Assembly: GCA_025267735.1 (NCBI GenBank)
Contig: CM046299.1
Span: 32,316,887-32,380,886 of the forward strand
Reading direction: 5' to 3'
DNA: 64,000 nucleotides
DNA from: Mactra quadrangularis
Taxonomy: Eukaryota > Mollusca > Bivalvia > Venerida > Mactridae
Shown: positions 12,641 to 24,361 of the stretch, piece by piece
Layout: the number at the start of each line of letters is the position of its first letter
Position numbering within the stretch: position 1 is the first letter of the stretch
Made by a program: the position numbers and the translations under genes
Notes under the pieces: generated by a model
What the model was told of the DNA's origin: nothing
Seen by the model: only the letters and a program-made list of their open reading frames with translations
The model's database searches: none

Positions 12641-13132
12641 CATGACTACCAACTTTAATGAAGATAAATGAATAAAAAGTAGCATTTCCAAATGAATATT
12701 TACATCAAGAGTCATTGACCATATAAACTGCCTGAATATGTAAACAGTTAGTAAAATGTTGGTTCATATATTTACATAAAACTTTGAAAGATTAATATTG
12801 AAAACCTTCTGGTGATGCTTCAAACTTTTAAATTTGACAAGTTGTAATGTTTTGACATCAATTTAGAAAATGCATTCATGTTGTCAACACTAGTAAGCTT
12901 CTCACTTGGACTTGAACCCAGACTACATTATATAAAATGTGTGCTGTCATTACACTATGAGAAGGGATATACTGAAGTGTTAACATGGAAGTAGAACTGA
13001 TGTATAGAAATTGACTGTAATTAATCATAATGATTTTTAAAAGCATGTTTAGAGGAGACAAACCTTACAGTCAGAATAAATTGTGCATTTTATGGCTAAT
13101 CCAGAATTTAATAATTGAATACTCTCATGGAA
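12641..13132. other. AT-rich DNA without recognised features
   Basis: It may contain further decayed retroelement sequence next to 12640, but I see no motif. The 61-codon minus frame at 12876-13061 is not recognisable. Confidence 0.4.
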
Positions 13133-13567
13133 GGGTCGGCACAACTCGACCCGAAGACAAGTTAACCTGAGACAAGTCAACCTGCAGGTAGGGACAACTC
13201 AACCCGAGAGTTAGGACAACTCAACCAGAGGACAAATCAATCTGAAGACAACTCAACCTTTATCAGGAGTATTTATTTTTTTCAAAATGAGATAATATGA
13301 TTTATTATTAATTAAAAATATGTATTACATTCATTTTATTTGAATATTGCCTAACTTGGATAACATATTTTAACAAAAATTTTGCTTATTAAAATGAAAA
13401 TATATGATTTAAATCACTGACAAACAATTAATGATAGAACAATGATAAATAACTAATACATATGATATGGGTTGAGTTGTTCATGGGTTGAGTTGTCCTC
13501 AGGTTGAATTATCCCAACTTATGTCCCAACTGCTAGTTGACTTGTCAACGGATTGAGTTATCCCGGA
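13133..13567. mobile_element. Foldback built from repeated GACAACTCAACC motifs
   Basis: The left arm (13133-13260) carries at least six copies of a GGACAACTCAACCC-like motif. The right arm (13467-13567) carries the inverted motif GGGTTGAGTTGTC several times. Between them is about 200 bp of AT-rich sequence. Subterminal clusters of short iterated motifs are typical of foldback or other DNA transposons, where they can serve as transposase-binding sites. The same motif appears in both arms of the 0.7-4.6-kb foldback, so the two may be related. No clear target duplication was seen. Confidence 0.65.
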
Positions 13568-14220
13568 TCCCTATTAAGCCACCACAGATACTACATCAAA
13601 CAGAAATTTAACATTTGACACTCAATGTCTTGACCAATGATGAAGTCCCAGAAAGTGCAAACACTTAAGTCCCAGAAAGTGCAAAAACTTAACCTCTTTA
13701 ATTAAACATTACAAATCCAATCTGACCCAATTATTTTTTGAAGATATTAGTGCTTGAATTTGGTTGTATTTATTCAATTCACCAGCAAATGTCAGATGGC
13801 AAAATCTGAGAATAAAATCTAGTTATCTAAATTCTCAATTCAAAGAGATTTTGTAGAGTTGGGGTCCATATTTCCTGTAACATTCATACTGGAGCGTGAA
13901 ATGAAAGTAGAGCAAAAGTCATGAAAGTTCTCCAGCTAAAAAGTAAGAATAAAAAATAGGTGCTCACTTTACAAGCGAAGTTGTACGTCATAAAAAATAC
14001 TTACATTTGATAATAAATCCCACAGAAAGCTTAACTTGAAAATGAGCACCACTTCCGTTGCTAAGTTTTAGAGATTTTCCAATTTTTGTGTTGAATTTAG
14101 CGTTTTTTGACGTTTTTACGATCTCCGTTTCTCGGACATTTGGATAAAGTCCGAATGTATCCAATTGGACGTTTATTTAAGGGGAGCAGATATTTTACAA
14201 TGTATTAAGATATAAACTAA
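13568..14220. other. Unique DNA, no gene seen
   Basis: It includes a short direct repeat, AGTCCCAGAAAGTGCAAA, near 13645-13685. Otherwise nothing was recognised. Confidence 0.45.
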
Positions 14221-14386
14221 GGATAACATGTTCTTTATAAAATGTCAAAAAAAACCAGAATTTTTTATTGCAGTACTATAAAACTAAAAACAGGACGCAA
14301 GTAAAAGAAGTCATGAACTGCTCCCACTACGGTCATCAGATTCTGACGATACCAATATACCACCGGCCTTCAGGCCGGCGGTAAAT
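14221..14386 (+). repeat. Dispersed repeat ending in a GC-rich hairpin, copy 1
   Basis: Homologous, in opposite orientation, to 40832-41038. Shared blocks include GGATAACATGTTCTTTATAA, GACGCAAGTAAAAGAAGTCA and TTCTGACGATACCAATATAC. Both copies end at a CCGGCC/GGCCGG hairpin followed by TAAAT, beyond which the sequences diverge. Sharp divergence at a terminal hairpin suggests a mobile-element end. The hairpin is not followed by the CTRR expected of a canonical Helitron. Confidence 0.7.
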
Positions 14387-15185
14387 AACAAGTTATGTAA
14401 CTTCTAAACGGTCGACTGTAACACTAATGCTCTAAAAATAGACACGCCTACAAATGTCCAGTGTCTAAAAATAGATCATATACATGTGTACTGATTTATT
14501 CCGTGGACAGTATCTATGTAGCTTCGTTGATTTTTCGTAGTGCAGTTTGTTTGTAAATTTTAGAAGAAAAAGATCATTAGTCGAACCTCACTATATGCAT
14601 TTGGATAAATTTGCCCTGTTTAATCCATGTCCTGACAGCGCCATCGGCGCTTTGATCACTTACTGTCACTGAATAAACTCGTTTATACCCGTTTCTATAA
14701 CTTGTCATAGGAAACTAGAGAGAATCCCTCTCTGTAAGGTAAAATGTTCGTCAAGGAATGGCACAGCTTTCTGGATTCGATTTCTGAACCGAACGTTAAC
14801 ATTGTAAAGCATTCACGGTGTTTTGTCAAGAAAATTTATAGAATAAAAACTAGACATTTAATGAATCATTGCCTAAACGGTCATGGATTTGTTTACTTCA
14901 ACGCCGGAGTCTAAATATGTCCGAGGTAATTTGTAATGAATGGCTGAGAAGTTCAGTCTGCTAAAATGACATTATTTGATCCACTATATATTATATGATC
15001 ACAGTTTGTAGACGAGTAGTATATAAATAACCACTATATAAAAAACTTTGACATCATCTGGAATAAATTGTCTTATCTAATATAAACAATTATGTAAATT
15101 GCGTTTCATACATTACATATCTTAAAAATATGTTTGTTTGTACCTGCAACTTTTCAGGTAAATAAAACAGTGAGTAGTTATGACC
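14387..15185. other. Unique DNA, no gene seen
   Basis: No coding signal. A small GCGCCATCGGCGC palindrome occurs near 14639. The stretch leads into the CATG-rich array. Confidence 0.45.
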
Positions 15186-16175
15186 AATTTCAACATGCTT
15201 ACAATAATTAATATAATTGTATGTGTTGTATTATAGTCATTATTATACAATATGTTGTATTACAATCATGTTTAAACACGTTGTAATTTGACCATGCTAC
15301 AAACAGATTTATACAATACTCAACAATACTCAAACATGTGGTATAACCATGTTCAATCACACTGTAACATGATGACTGTATGGTCATGTCTTAACATGTT
15401 GTATAATGATCATGTCAAAACACGGTGAATATAATAATCATGTTTAAACATGTTGTAATAATCATGTTTAAACATGTTGTATAATGATCATAGCAAAACA
15501 CCGTGAATATAATAATCATGTTTAAACATATTGTAGCAAACACAGTGAATATAATAATCATGTTTAAACATGTTGCAGAATGATCACGTCAAAACACGGT
15601 TAATATTATAATAATAATCATGTTTAAACATGTTCGGTAATGATAATGTTTGAACGTGTTGTGTAATGATCATGTTCAAAATGATATATGATAATAATTT
15701 CTAAACATGTTGAGTAATCTTTATGTTCGAACATGATGTAAAAATACCATGTTTAGAGATGCTGTAGCTTGACCATATTCAAACATGCCGAAGTGTGATA
15801 ATGTTTAAACATGTTGTATAACAATCCTGCCAAACATGTTGAATAATAGTCCTTCCAAACATGTTGTACAATAATCATGTCAAAACATGTTGAAAAATTA
15901 TCATGTTCAAACATGATGTACAATGATAATTTGCAAACATGCTGTAGTATGATCATGTTCGAACATGCTGGTTTATTAGCATGTTGAAATACGCTGCTCC
16001 ATAACCATGTTCAAGCTCGCTTTGGCATGATCCTGTCTAAACTTGCTGTAATATGATCATGTTCAAACATGCTGTATTATGATCGTGTTCAAACACGCAG
16101 GTTTATAATAATGTTCAAGCACGCTTTAATATGATCATGTACAAGCATATTGTAGTATGACAATGTTTAAATACT
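15186..16175. repeat. CATG-rich irregular tandem array
   Basis: About 30 units of variable length (roughly 24-38 bp) are built on the palindrome CATGTTTAAACATG plus a linker such as TTGTATAATGAT. Variants include CATGTTCAAACATG and CACGTCAAAACACGG. Every unit carries a dyad, so the array reads similarly on both strands and could extrude small cruciforms. The 67-codon minus frame at 15753-15956 is a by-product. Confidence 0.85.
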
Positions 16176-17405
16176 TGTAGTTATAAGAAGTAATGACTAA
16201 GTTAAGCGGACAATATACAATGATGGTATAGTCTCCCGAACGGTTATTATAGTTTGACTAAATTTATCATTTGAGTTACTGCTTCTAGAATGTTTCTATA
16301 CAATTTTGAGAGTTTTAGAACAGTTGAAAACAGTGAACCAACAGCTTAAATGAGCGTAAAACTTAACAACCTAGTTCAGTTGAATGAATTATTTAAAAAT
16401 AGCTAACTTGAGTTAAGCATATGTCGTGTAATTCATACAGCTACGGTATCTATAGGAATTCATGTTGACAAGTAACTGATATTATTCAGAAATAGACGTT
16501 AGTTTAAAATTCATTTGTATACTTGTGACGATTCGAACACCCGTGGAAAAAAGTACTTATTGTGGTAGACCGACTTTTGGTGACAAAATATATTCACTAA
16601 CAACTTTATCAGGTAATTCAAAGTCAATTCCCGTCATTCTTGTTACAGACAAGTTTGTTCTAATTTAACTTTAATTTGATAAGATACATGTACATATCTA
16701 TACACATTTCCAGTAATATAAAACAGTTTCATGTACAGACAGACCTTATAGCCTAAAGGGTGGCAAGACAACGTTTCTATAAACAATGAATAAAAAGAAT
16801 CATGGGTTTTTTGTGTGCAGTCTCAAATAAGTTTACTTTTCTAATTTTACGAAAAGTGTGACATCTTCCTTCCCCTAGTCGGTGAGTTACAGTATGAAAC
16901 AAGAGACATTATAGATAATTAACAAAATGCATTTAGGCGATAAAGAAAGTAAAATTAAGCTATAAACCTAATTCAATATAAGAAGAAGGAAGATAATATG
17001 ATGCTTAAATGAAAATTAAGATGACAATGCACCTGAGACGTGGTATTCTATTTCCCACAAGAGAATGAATATTGTATGTTACTTTCTTTAATTGAAGAGC
17101 GACACTCTCTACTGGTTGAAGAGTTTCTACGTTCTCATCATTGTAAATACTTGTCCTAAGATGGTATAATCTAGTAGAAATGATTTATGTAAATGAATAC
17201 TTCATTTCTTACGCAAATTCTAACCAGTTTCTTGTAGAACTGTGAAATAAAGTTTTATTCGGTGCTCTTCGGCAATTTTTGATACAGATGCATTTCGAAC
17301 ATTATAAAGACAGTACATGTAGTCCTTACATGTAAAGCAAAGTATGTCTAGTTGTTATGTATAAAGAACTTATTGTACTAATAGTATATGTAAACTGGGT
17401 GGACG
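16176..17405. other. AT-rich DNA without recognised features
   Basis: No open frame, RNA gene or repeat was recognised between the two arrays. Confidence 0.5.
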
Positions 17406-18715
17406 TGCTTACATGTAAGAACAACACATACTTTACGTGTAAGAACTACACATACTTGACATGTAAGAACTACACATACTTTACATGTATGAACTACACA
17501 TACGTTACATGTATGAACTATATATACTTTACATGTATGAACTATTCATACTTTACATGTAAGAACTACACATAATTTACATGTATGAACTACACAAACT
17601 TTACATGTAAGAACAACACAAACTAAACATGTAAGAACTATACATACTTTATATGTAAGAACTATACATACTTTATATGTAAGAACTACACAAACTTTAC
17701 ATGTAAGAACAACACAAACTAAACATGTAAGAACTATACATACTTTATATGTAAGAACTATACATACTGTACATGTAAGAACTACACATACTTTACATGT
17801 ATGAACTATACATACTTAACATGTATGAACTATACATACTTTACATGTATGAACTATACATACTTTACATGTATGAACTATACATACTTTACATGTAAGA
17901 ACTATACATACTTTACATGTAAGAACTACGCATACTTTACATGTATGAACTATACATACATTTGTACTATACATTTAAGAACTACCCATTCTTTACATGT
18001 GTCTTTTCCTTTTTTTCCCTTTTTCTTTTTTTTCCCTCTATTATATATGTTTGTTCTTTTTGTTTGTTTGTACTTTGTATTGGCAAAAAACTTATGTTTG
18101 TGCTAAATAAATTAAATATTGAATTGAATTACATGTAAGAACTATACATACTTTACATGTAAGAATTACGCTTACTTTATATGTAAGAACTACACATACT
18201 TGACATGTATGAACTATACATACTATACATGTAAGAACTACACATACTTTACATGTAAGAACTACACATAATTTACTTGTATGAACTATACATACTTTAC
18301 ATGTAAGAACTACACATACTTTACATGTACGAACAACACATACGTTACATGTATGAACTATAAGTACTTTACATGTATGAACTATACATACTTTACATGT
18401 AAGAACTACACATACTTTACATGTACGAACAACACATACGTTACATGTATGAACTATAAGTACTTTACATGTATGAACTATACATACTTTACATGTAAGA
18501 ACTACACATACTTTACATGTACGAACAACACATAGGTTACATGTATGAACTATAAGTACTTTACATGTATGAACTATACATACTTTACATGTAAGAACTA
18601 CACATACGTTACATGTATGAACTATACGTACTTTACATGTATGAACTATACATACTTTACATGTAAGAACTACACATACTTAACATGTATGAACTATACA
18701 TACTTTACATGTACA
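17406..18715 (+). repeat. 24-bp minisatellite array
   Basis: About 49 copies of a 24-bp unit close to TTACATGTAAGAACTACACA plus TACT. Two main variants, ATGTAAG and ATGTATG, alternate irregularly. Blocks of several units are duplicated, for example 18300-18400 against 18410-18520. Each unit contains the ACATGT palindrome. The period is a multiple of three, so eight-residue repeats (MNYTYFTC-like) appear in translation; these are by-products. The array is split at 18001-18127 by a retroelement tail. Confidence 0.93.
18001..18127 (+). mobile_element. 5'-truncated non-LTR retroelement 3' tail
   Basis: This T-rich, non-repeat segment ends GCTAAATAAATTAAATATTG followed by AATTGAATT. It looks like the 3' untranslated end and short-repeat tail of a non-LTR retrotransposon. 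TTACATGT occurs on both sides, consistent with a target-site duplication, but the array itself supplies that motif, so the duplication is ambiguous. The source family is not identified. Confidence 0.55.
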
Positions 18716-19020
18716 TGTGTTGTTAAGTTAGATTTTTGATTAGGCGATTTTGCATAATAGAAATCATTTTTTGAGAAATAATCATTAAAATAATGTATAA
18801 TCAAGGTCACAAGTCAACTTTTAAGGTAGATCTATTTTATCAACAAGACAGAGTTTCTTTTTTTCTCATTTATTCAAAAGATTCATTTTATGTAAAACAT
18901 TAAAAATCATACATTCAAAAAGAAAACACAAATATTAGTACAATTACGATTATACATGTTTACATAATGTCTTTCATAAATCTTACTAACTAAACTACAA
19001 TTTTGTATGTATGATAGGAA
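18716..19020. other. Short unique spacer between arrays
   Basis: AT-rich sequence with no feature recognised. Confidence 0.5.
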
Positions 19021-20075
19021 TTGTCAAAACACACCTACGAACTCATTCACTCACTTACTAACTCATTCACTCACTCATACTCTATCTCACTCACTCACTT
19101 ACGTACTCACGTACTCGCTCACTCACGTACTCGTGGACTCACTCACTCACTCACTCACTCACTCATGTACTCGAGGACTCACTCACTCACTCACTCACTC
19201 ACTCACTCACTCACTCACTCACTCACTCACTCACTCACTCACTCACTCACTCACTCACTCACTCACTCACTCACTCACTCACTCACTCACTCACTCACTC
19301 ACTCACTCACTCACTCACTCACTCACTCACTCACTCACTCACTCACTCACTCACTCACTCACTCACTCACTCACTCACTCACTCACTCACTCACTCACTC
19401 ACTCACTCACTCACTCACTCACTCACTCACTCACTCACTCACTCACTCACTCACTCACTCACTCACTCACTCACTCACTCACTCACTCACTCACTCACTC
19501 ACTCACTCACTCACTCACTCACTCACTCACTCACTCACTCACTCACTCACTCACTCACTCACTCACTCACTCACTCACTCACTCACTCACTCACTCACTC
19601 ACTCACTCACTCACTCACTCACTCACTCACTCACTCACTCACTCACTCACTCACTCACTCACTCACTCACTCACTCACTCACTCACTCACTCACTCACTC
19701 ACTCACTCACTCACTCACTCACTCACTCACTCACTCACTCACTCACTCACTCACTCACTCACTCACTCACTCACTCACTCACTCACTCACTCACTCACTC
19801 ACTCACTCACTCACTCACTCACTCACTCACTCACTCACTCACTCACTCACTCACTCACTCACTCACTCACTCACTCACTCACTCACTCACTCACTCACTC
19901 ACTCACTCACTCACTCACTCACTCACTCACTCACTCACTCACTCACTCACTCACTCACTCACTCACTCACTCACTCACTCACTCACTCACTCACTCACTC
20001 ACTCACTCACTCACTCACTCACTCACTCACTCACTCACTCACTCACTCACTCACTCACTCACTCACTCACTCACT
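19021..20075 (+). repeat. (ACTC)n microsatellite, 899 bp perfect core
   Basis: A degenerate leader at 19030-19176 mixes ACTC with ACTT, ATTC and GTACTCG variants. From 19177 to 20075 the sequence is ACTC repeated about 225 times with no interruption. The run stops directly at the 3' end of the minus-strand L1/Tx1-like element, which would therefore carry a (GAGT)n tail. The run is open in several frames and gives a Thr/His/Ser/Leu polypeptide in translation. I see no reason to treat that as a gene. Confidence 0.98.
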
Positions 20076-20136
20076 TTAAAATCTTTCCATTTTTCTTCAT
20101 AGCTTTCAGTTTTGTCTTTTATAAAAGATATTTCTC

Positions 20137-20862
20137 CTACAATGTGAACTTGATGTTTGAAAAATTAGTAAAGTTTTGAAAAGTAGGAATTGAGTTTTTG
20201 CATTTTGTTTTAAAGATATAGTATTTCATCAGCATTATAATGTAATTGAGTAAAATGTTCTTTTTATTATTTTTTATTTCTCGCCCTAGGAGCACATCTA
20301 TTTTATTTATTGTTATATTGAAAGAATTATTGTTTAGTAGGTAAGAAAGATTATACCACAGTGCTTGGCTAGTTTGACATTCCCAGAATAAGTGTTCAAT
20401 AGTTTCAGAATTACGTTGACATAGGTCGCAGAGACTAGATTGTTTGATTTTACAAGTTTGAAGGTGTTTATTTGTGGGAATTATCCTCATCAAGCATTTA
20501 TATTGAAAACATCGTAGGGATACATCTATAGTAGTTTGAAAAGGTATCAAGTATATTGCTTCCCATTTAATGTTAATATCATTGCCTAAATATTGGTTCC
20601 TTTTTTGCTCTACTTTACGATCAATATGGGTATTAACTTGCATTGTGTAAAAATATTTATTTAACAGTTTTGTTTGTTTTATCTTTTCTAATAAATTATG
20701 ATTTTCATAGTTTTGATTGATATTGTAGGATTGGAGTTTTGTTTTATACTTTTCTGGTATACATTTAATGAGAGTATGAAATTTTAAAAAGTCAGATTTT
20801 TCTATTTCATACAAAAACTGTATTTGCTCAAAAGTATAATAGTTTTTTTGTTCTAAAATCAA
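20137..20862 (-). pseudogene. C-terminal zinc-binding region of ORF2
   Basis: A 241-residue frame from the region downstream of RT. It includes WEAIYLIPFQTTID, FQYKCLMRIIPTNK and the zinc-binding signature CDLCQRNSETIEHLFWEC, as in zf-RVT domains. The frame ends at 20137, about 60 bp before the tandem run. It is the longest intact piece of this element. Sequence between 20863 and 21530 is the decayed stretch joining it to the RT palm. Confidence 0.82.
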
Positions 20863-21530
20863 ATATTTGTTCGAGGTATTTAATGCCTTTGTTAAACCAT
20901 TGTGAATAAAATAATAATTTACCGTTTTGCTTTATGTTTGAATTATTCCATAATATTTCTTTTCCAATATTTGTTTCTTTTTTGTCTCTATATATTGTTT
21001 ATTTCTGTCCAACACATTATAACATCATGAAGAAACATATTACTTTGGGCAGTGTTTTTAACATCTTTAGTTGAAATATTACATTCAAACAATAATTTGT
21101 CGCCTAACCTTTTTAGTTTATTTTTATATATACATGTATAATTCCATTTCCCTTTTATTGTTGACATCTGAGTATCGCCTAACCCAACATGGTTTAAGTG
21201 ATTTTATAAATAGGTTTGTATCCGGTAATTTTAATCCACCGTTATTGTAAGTTTGTGTAAGGCATGAGCGTTAATTTTCGATGTTGCCATTGTTTTAATG
21301 TTTGAAAGAATTCTTTAGGTTTAAGTTCTAAGTTATATTTTACATTTAATTCTTTAGTATTACTAAACTGTATGCCTAATGTTTTGCTGATGTAGATGAT
21401 GTCCAGATGAATGGTTGCTCGTCACAAAATTTTACGTTTGAATTTGTTAATGTTCCTACTATAAGTATAATTTATTTTGATGTGTTTAGGTTCAAACCTG
21501 AAATTTTACTAAATTTTGATAAGGTTGCTA

Positions 21531-21939
21531 TCAGTGCTTCAAAGGAGTTTTTGCGCCATCAATAAAGAATGAACCATCATCAGCAAAATAGGTTTGTTTA
21601 ATTTCTTGACCTTCAATTTTAATGCCAGTTATGTTATTGTTATTATTGATAAAGTTGGATAAACATTCTAAACATATTATGAATAAGGACGTTGAGAGTG
21701 GACAACCTTGTCGCACACCTTTGTTGATTGAAAAGGATTCAGTTAAATGTCCATTATTAATTATTACACTTGATATATCAGTATAAAATAATCTTATCCA
21801 TTGTATTAGATCCGAACCAAAATTAAATTTTTCTAAACATATAAACATGAATCGATGATTTAAACTATCAAAAGCTTTTTCTGCGAAAAATAGAAGCCCG
21901 GGCAATTTTTTTCATTTAGATAATCAATGATTTCAAATA
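21531..21939 (-). pseudogene. RT palm segment of ORF2
   Basis: After the insertion the minus strand resumes with FEIIDYLNEKN, then PGLLFFAEKAFDSLNHRFM (motif A region), NKGVRQGCPLS (motif B) and TYFADDGSFF (motif C, the FADD box). In intact relatives motif A reads like LLLFIDFEKAFD. Here residues are missing between LL and EKAFD, so the catalytic Asp of motif A is lost. This copy could not make active RT. Confidence 0.9.
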
Positions 21940-21941
21940 TA

Positions 21942-23985
21942 CGAGGGGTGTCCCAGTAAATCGTGGACTCTGTTTATGGCGGAAAAAATACGCGCAACTT
22001 TAGCACCAACCTTTAACTACAATTAAATGCATGTGTTGTGAGTAAGTATGCTAAATTTTTAGACGGTTAATTGAAAAATAAAAGTTTTGCTTCAATTTAT
22101 AAGACACTAGGTATGACAACGCGGCGCAAGTCGACGTCATATTAAGACGCCAGGTCTATGAAATCATTTTCATTCACTATCCAAGTTCGCCTTGTTGTAA
22201 AAAGTGATAAATACTGGCAATGTATTTACTTCATATTTACTTTAACAAATTTGTTTTTGTCTTACTTTGGTTACAAATTTGTGACATCAGTCATAAAATA
22301 TTAGTATGGTCAATGGTATAATGGTCCACGGGTTAAGTACCCAACTTAATTTTGAATAACACTTTCAGCAGTTTTTTGGTACGATAAATTCAGTGGATAT
22401 ATTACACAATGAATAACTACTCTACCATATGTAGTAGCACAATGTATACTTAAGTGTTTATATAATTCATTTAAAGTGCATATTTGTGACACACAAGAAA
22501 CCACTAAATACAAAATGAAAAATAACGTACGAGTCCGTAACGTACGGGACAAAATGTGACACAATAATTGATAATCGTCTGAATATTTATGATAAATTGC
22601 TTTTGTAAGGTTCCTTAACATGCATTTAATCTTCACAGGCGAAAATATTATGGGAACGGCAATTATAATGAAATTGATGATGTTCTAAAGTAACTAACAA
22701 GAGTGACGGGAAAATAACTTATAATACTTATTACTTGCAATTAAATGATGAATAGTTTGCATTGTTCTTAATTGAATACCATCTAGCTTTGAAATGATAA
22801 ATTAAAACAATTCCTCGTTTTATCAAATTATAACTTTAGAATCATTTTAGCACACACTGCAATAATTTGATCAGGTTCATACATTGTCTTACTTATTTAA
22901 TAACGCACGGGACACTGTAGAATTGTCTAAACATGCATTTGCCGGATGATTTGATGGTTGTAAATCACATGTTACCCCATTACTAAATAGCTTTTATTAG
23001 TTTAAGCGTTAGTTTGCTATGTTTCTTTGTTAAACTTGTCACAAAATTGTTGAATGTTGTTCTCTTGGAAAAATGAAAATGGTTCGCGCAATTATTGTAA
23101 TTGAGAGATATTATTGTAGTTTTATGTGTAAAACACAAGTACATTGAATTGTAAAACAAATTACACAACAATGTAAGTTGTATTCTTGCAGTTTAACTTA
23201 GTTATTAATAGTTTAGATGACCAAACTGAAGTATATAACGTCCGAGCCAATTTTGCTAACGTACGGGACAACAATTATATTCTTTATTGGTTGCTTTGTG
23301 GTGGTTCACATGCACACACCGTTTTGTTATAACACTAAGACAATGGTATCTAACTATTTTAAACAGTTTCATTCTATATTTAACTAATGAACTTATGAAA
23401 ATAGAGTATTCAATATTTATGTTTTTTCTGAAAGTATCTGGCTTACTCTTCAGTCTTAATCATTTATTCCGAAACATAATACCTTATAGAATGCAACCGT
23501 ATTGAATTTCTTAACAGTTTGACCATTACTACTTTTAAATAAGTGAAATTTACAACACATGTTCGATTTTCATAAGCACATTTATTAATGGTAGGTGTGA
23601 CCTTACACCAGCCTATATCTAAAAAAGTATACTAGCCCAGCTGAAAAGATTTTTATACTGCGTGCAGAACATGTCTACAATGCCTTTAATTGATTTAAAA
23701 CTCATATTTGATGACATGAAAAAAAATAAAAATAAGAAGTTTAAATTTTGCTGCACCCTTGAACTCAGTATGAACGAATATACAAGTGTGAAAGTGGTTG
23801 CGCCGCATGCACATACCTTGTATTAGCTGAACATTAAAATGACGCCTTTAATGCAAATACTTTTAGGTCAAATGCTTAATTTGTGTAAGAATAAGGCTAA
23901 CAAACAGTCTTGTAAATTATGATCATCATGAGACGAAAGGAAAAAAGTTATGGACAAAGTACACGATTTACTGGGACACCCCTCG
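21942..23985. mobile_element. Mariner-like TIR element inserted in the RT domain
   Basis: The left end CGAGGGGTGTCCCAGTAAAT and its inverse at the right end (25 of about 27 bases matching) are flanked by TA at 21940-21941 and 23986-23987. Deleting the element and one TA rejoins the RT frame without loss, which confirms both boundaries. Despite its 2-kb length, no transposase motif or long frame was found; the frames at 22346-22636 and 23287-23505 are unrecognised. It is probably non-autonomous or badly decayed. Internally, a motif near TAACGTACGGGACA recurs at about 22540, 22903 and 23260. Confidence 0.9.
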
Positions 23986-24361
23986 TAGTTCTTACATATT
24001 CACCTATATATCTATTTTTCATGAATCCTGTTTGATCATAGCTAATGATGCTTGGAAGAACTTTTTTAATCCTGTTTGAAATAGTTTTAGTTGCAATTTT
24101 GTAATCAACATTTAGTAGAGTGATAGGTCTCCAATTTGATAGATAGTCAAGATTTTTACCTTGTTTTGGAATCAAAGATATAACACCTTTTTTTTTGAAG
24201 TTGAGTTAAACTACCATTTATGTATGAGAAAATTAATGATTTTATCAAATAACTTTTTAAATGATTCCAAAATATTTTTTACAATTCTACATTTAGACCA
24301 TCTGATCCTGGACTTTTATTGTTCATCATACTTTTTAATGCTATACCGCATTCATGCTCGT
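23986..24361 (-). pseudogene. RT fingers segment of ORF2
   Basis: It contains IPKQGKNLDYLSNWRPITLL, then VDYKIATKTISNRIKK and YDQTGFMKNRYIGE, the standard early RT motifs. The frame runs straight into the transposon inserted at 23985. The first residues beyond the junction come from the inserted DNA, not the RT. Confidence 0.88.

Noticed and set aside
14350..14386. Helitron 3' end
   Set aside because: A terminal hairpin exists, but the CTRR ending and the A|T target context are not visible in either copy.
15186..18715. CRISPR array
   Set aside because: There are no unique spacers between repeats, the context is eukaryotic and no cas genes exist.
19007..20179. 390-codon frame made of Thr-His-Ser-Leu repeats
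   Set aside because: It is a direct translation of the ACTC microsatellite; all frames without stops are open and nothing outside the run supports a gene.
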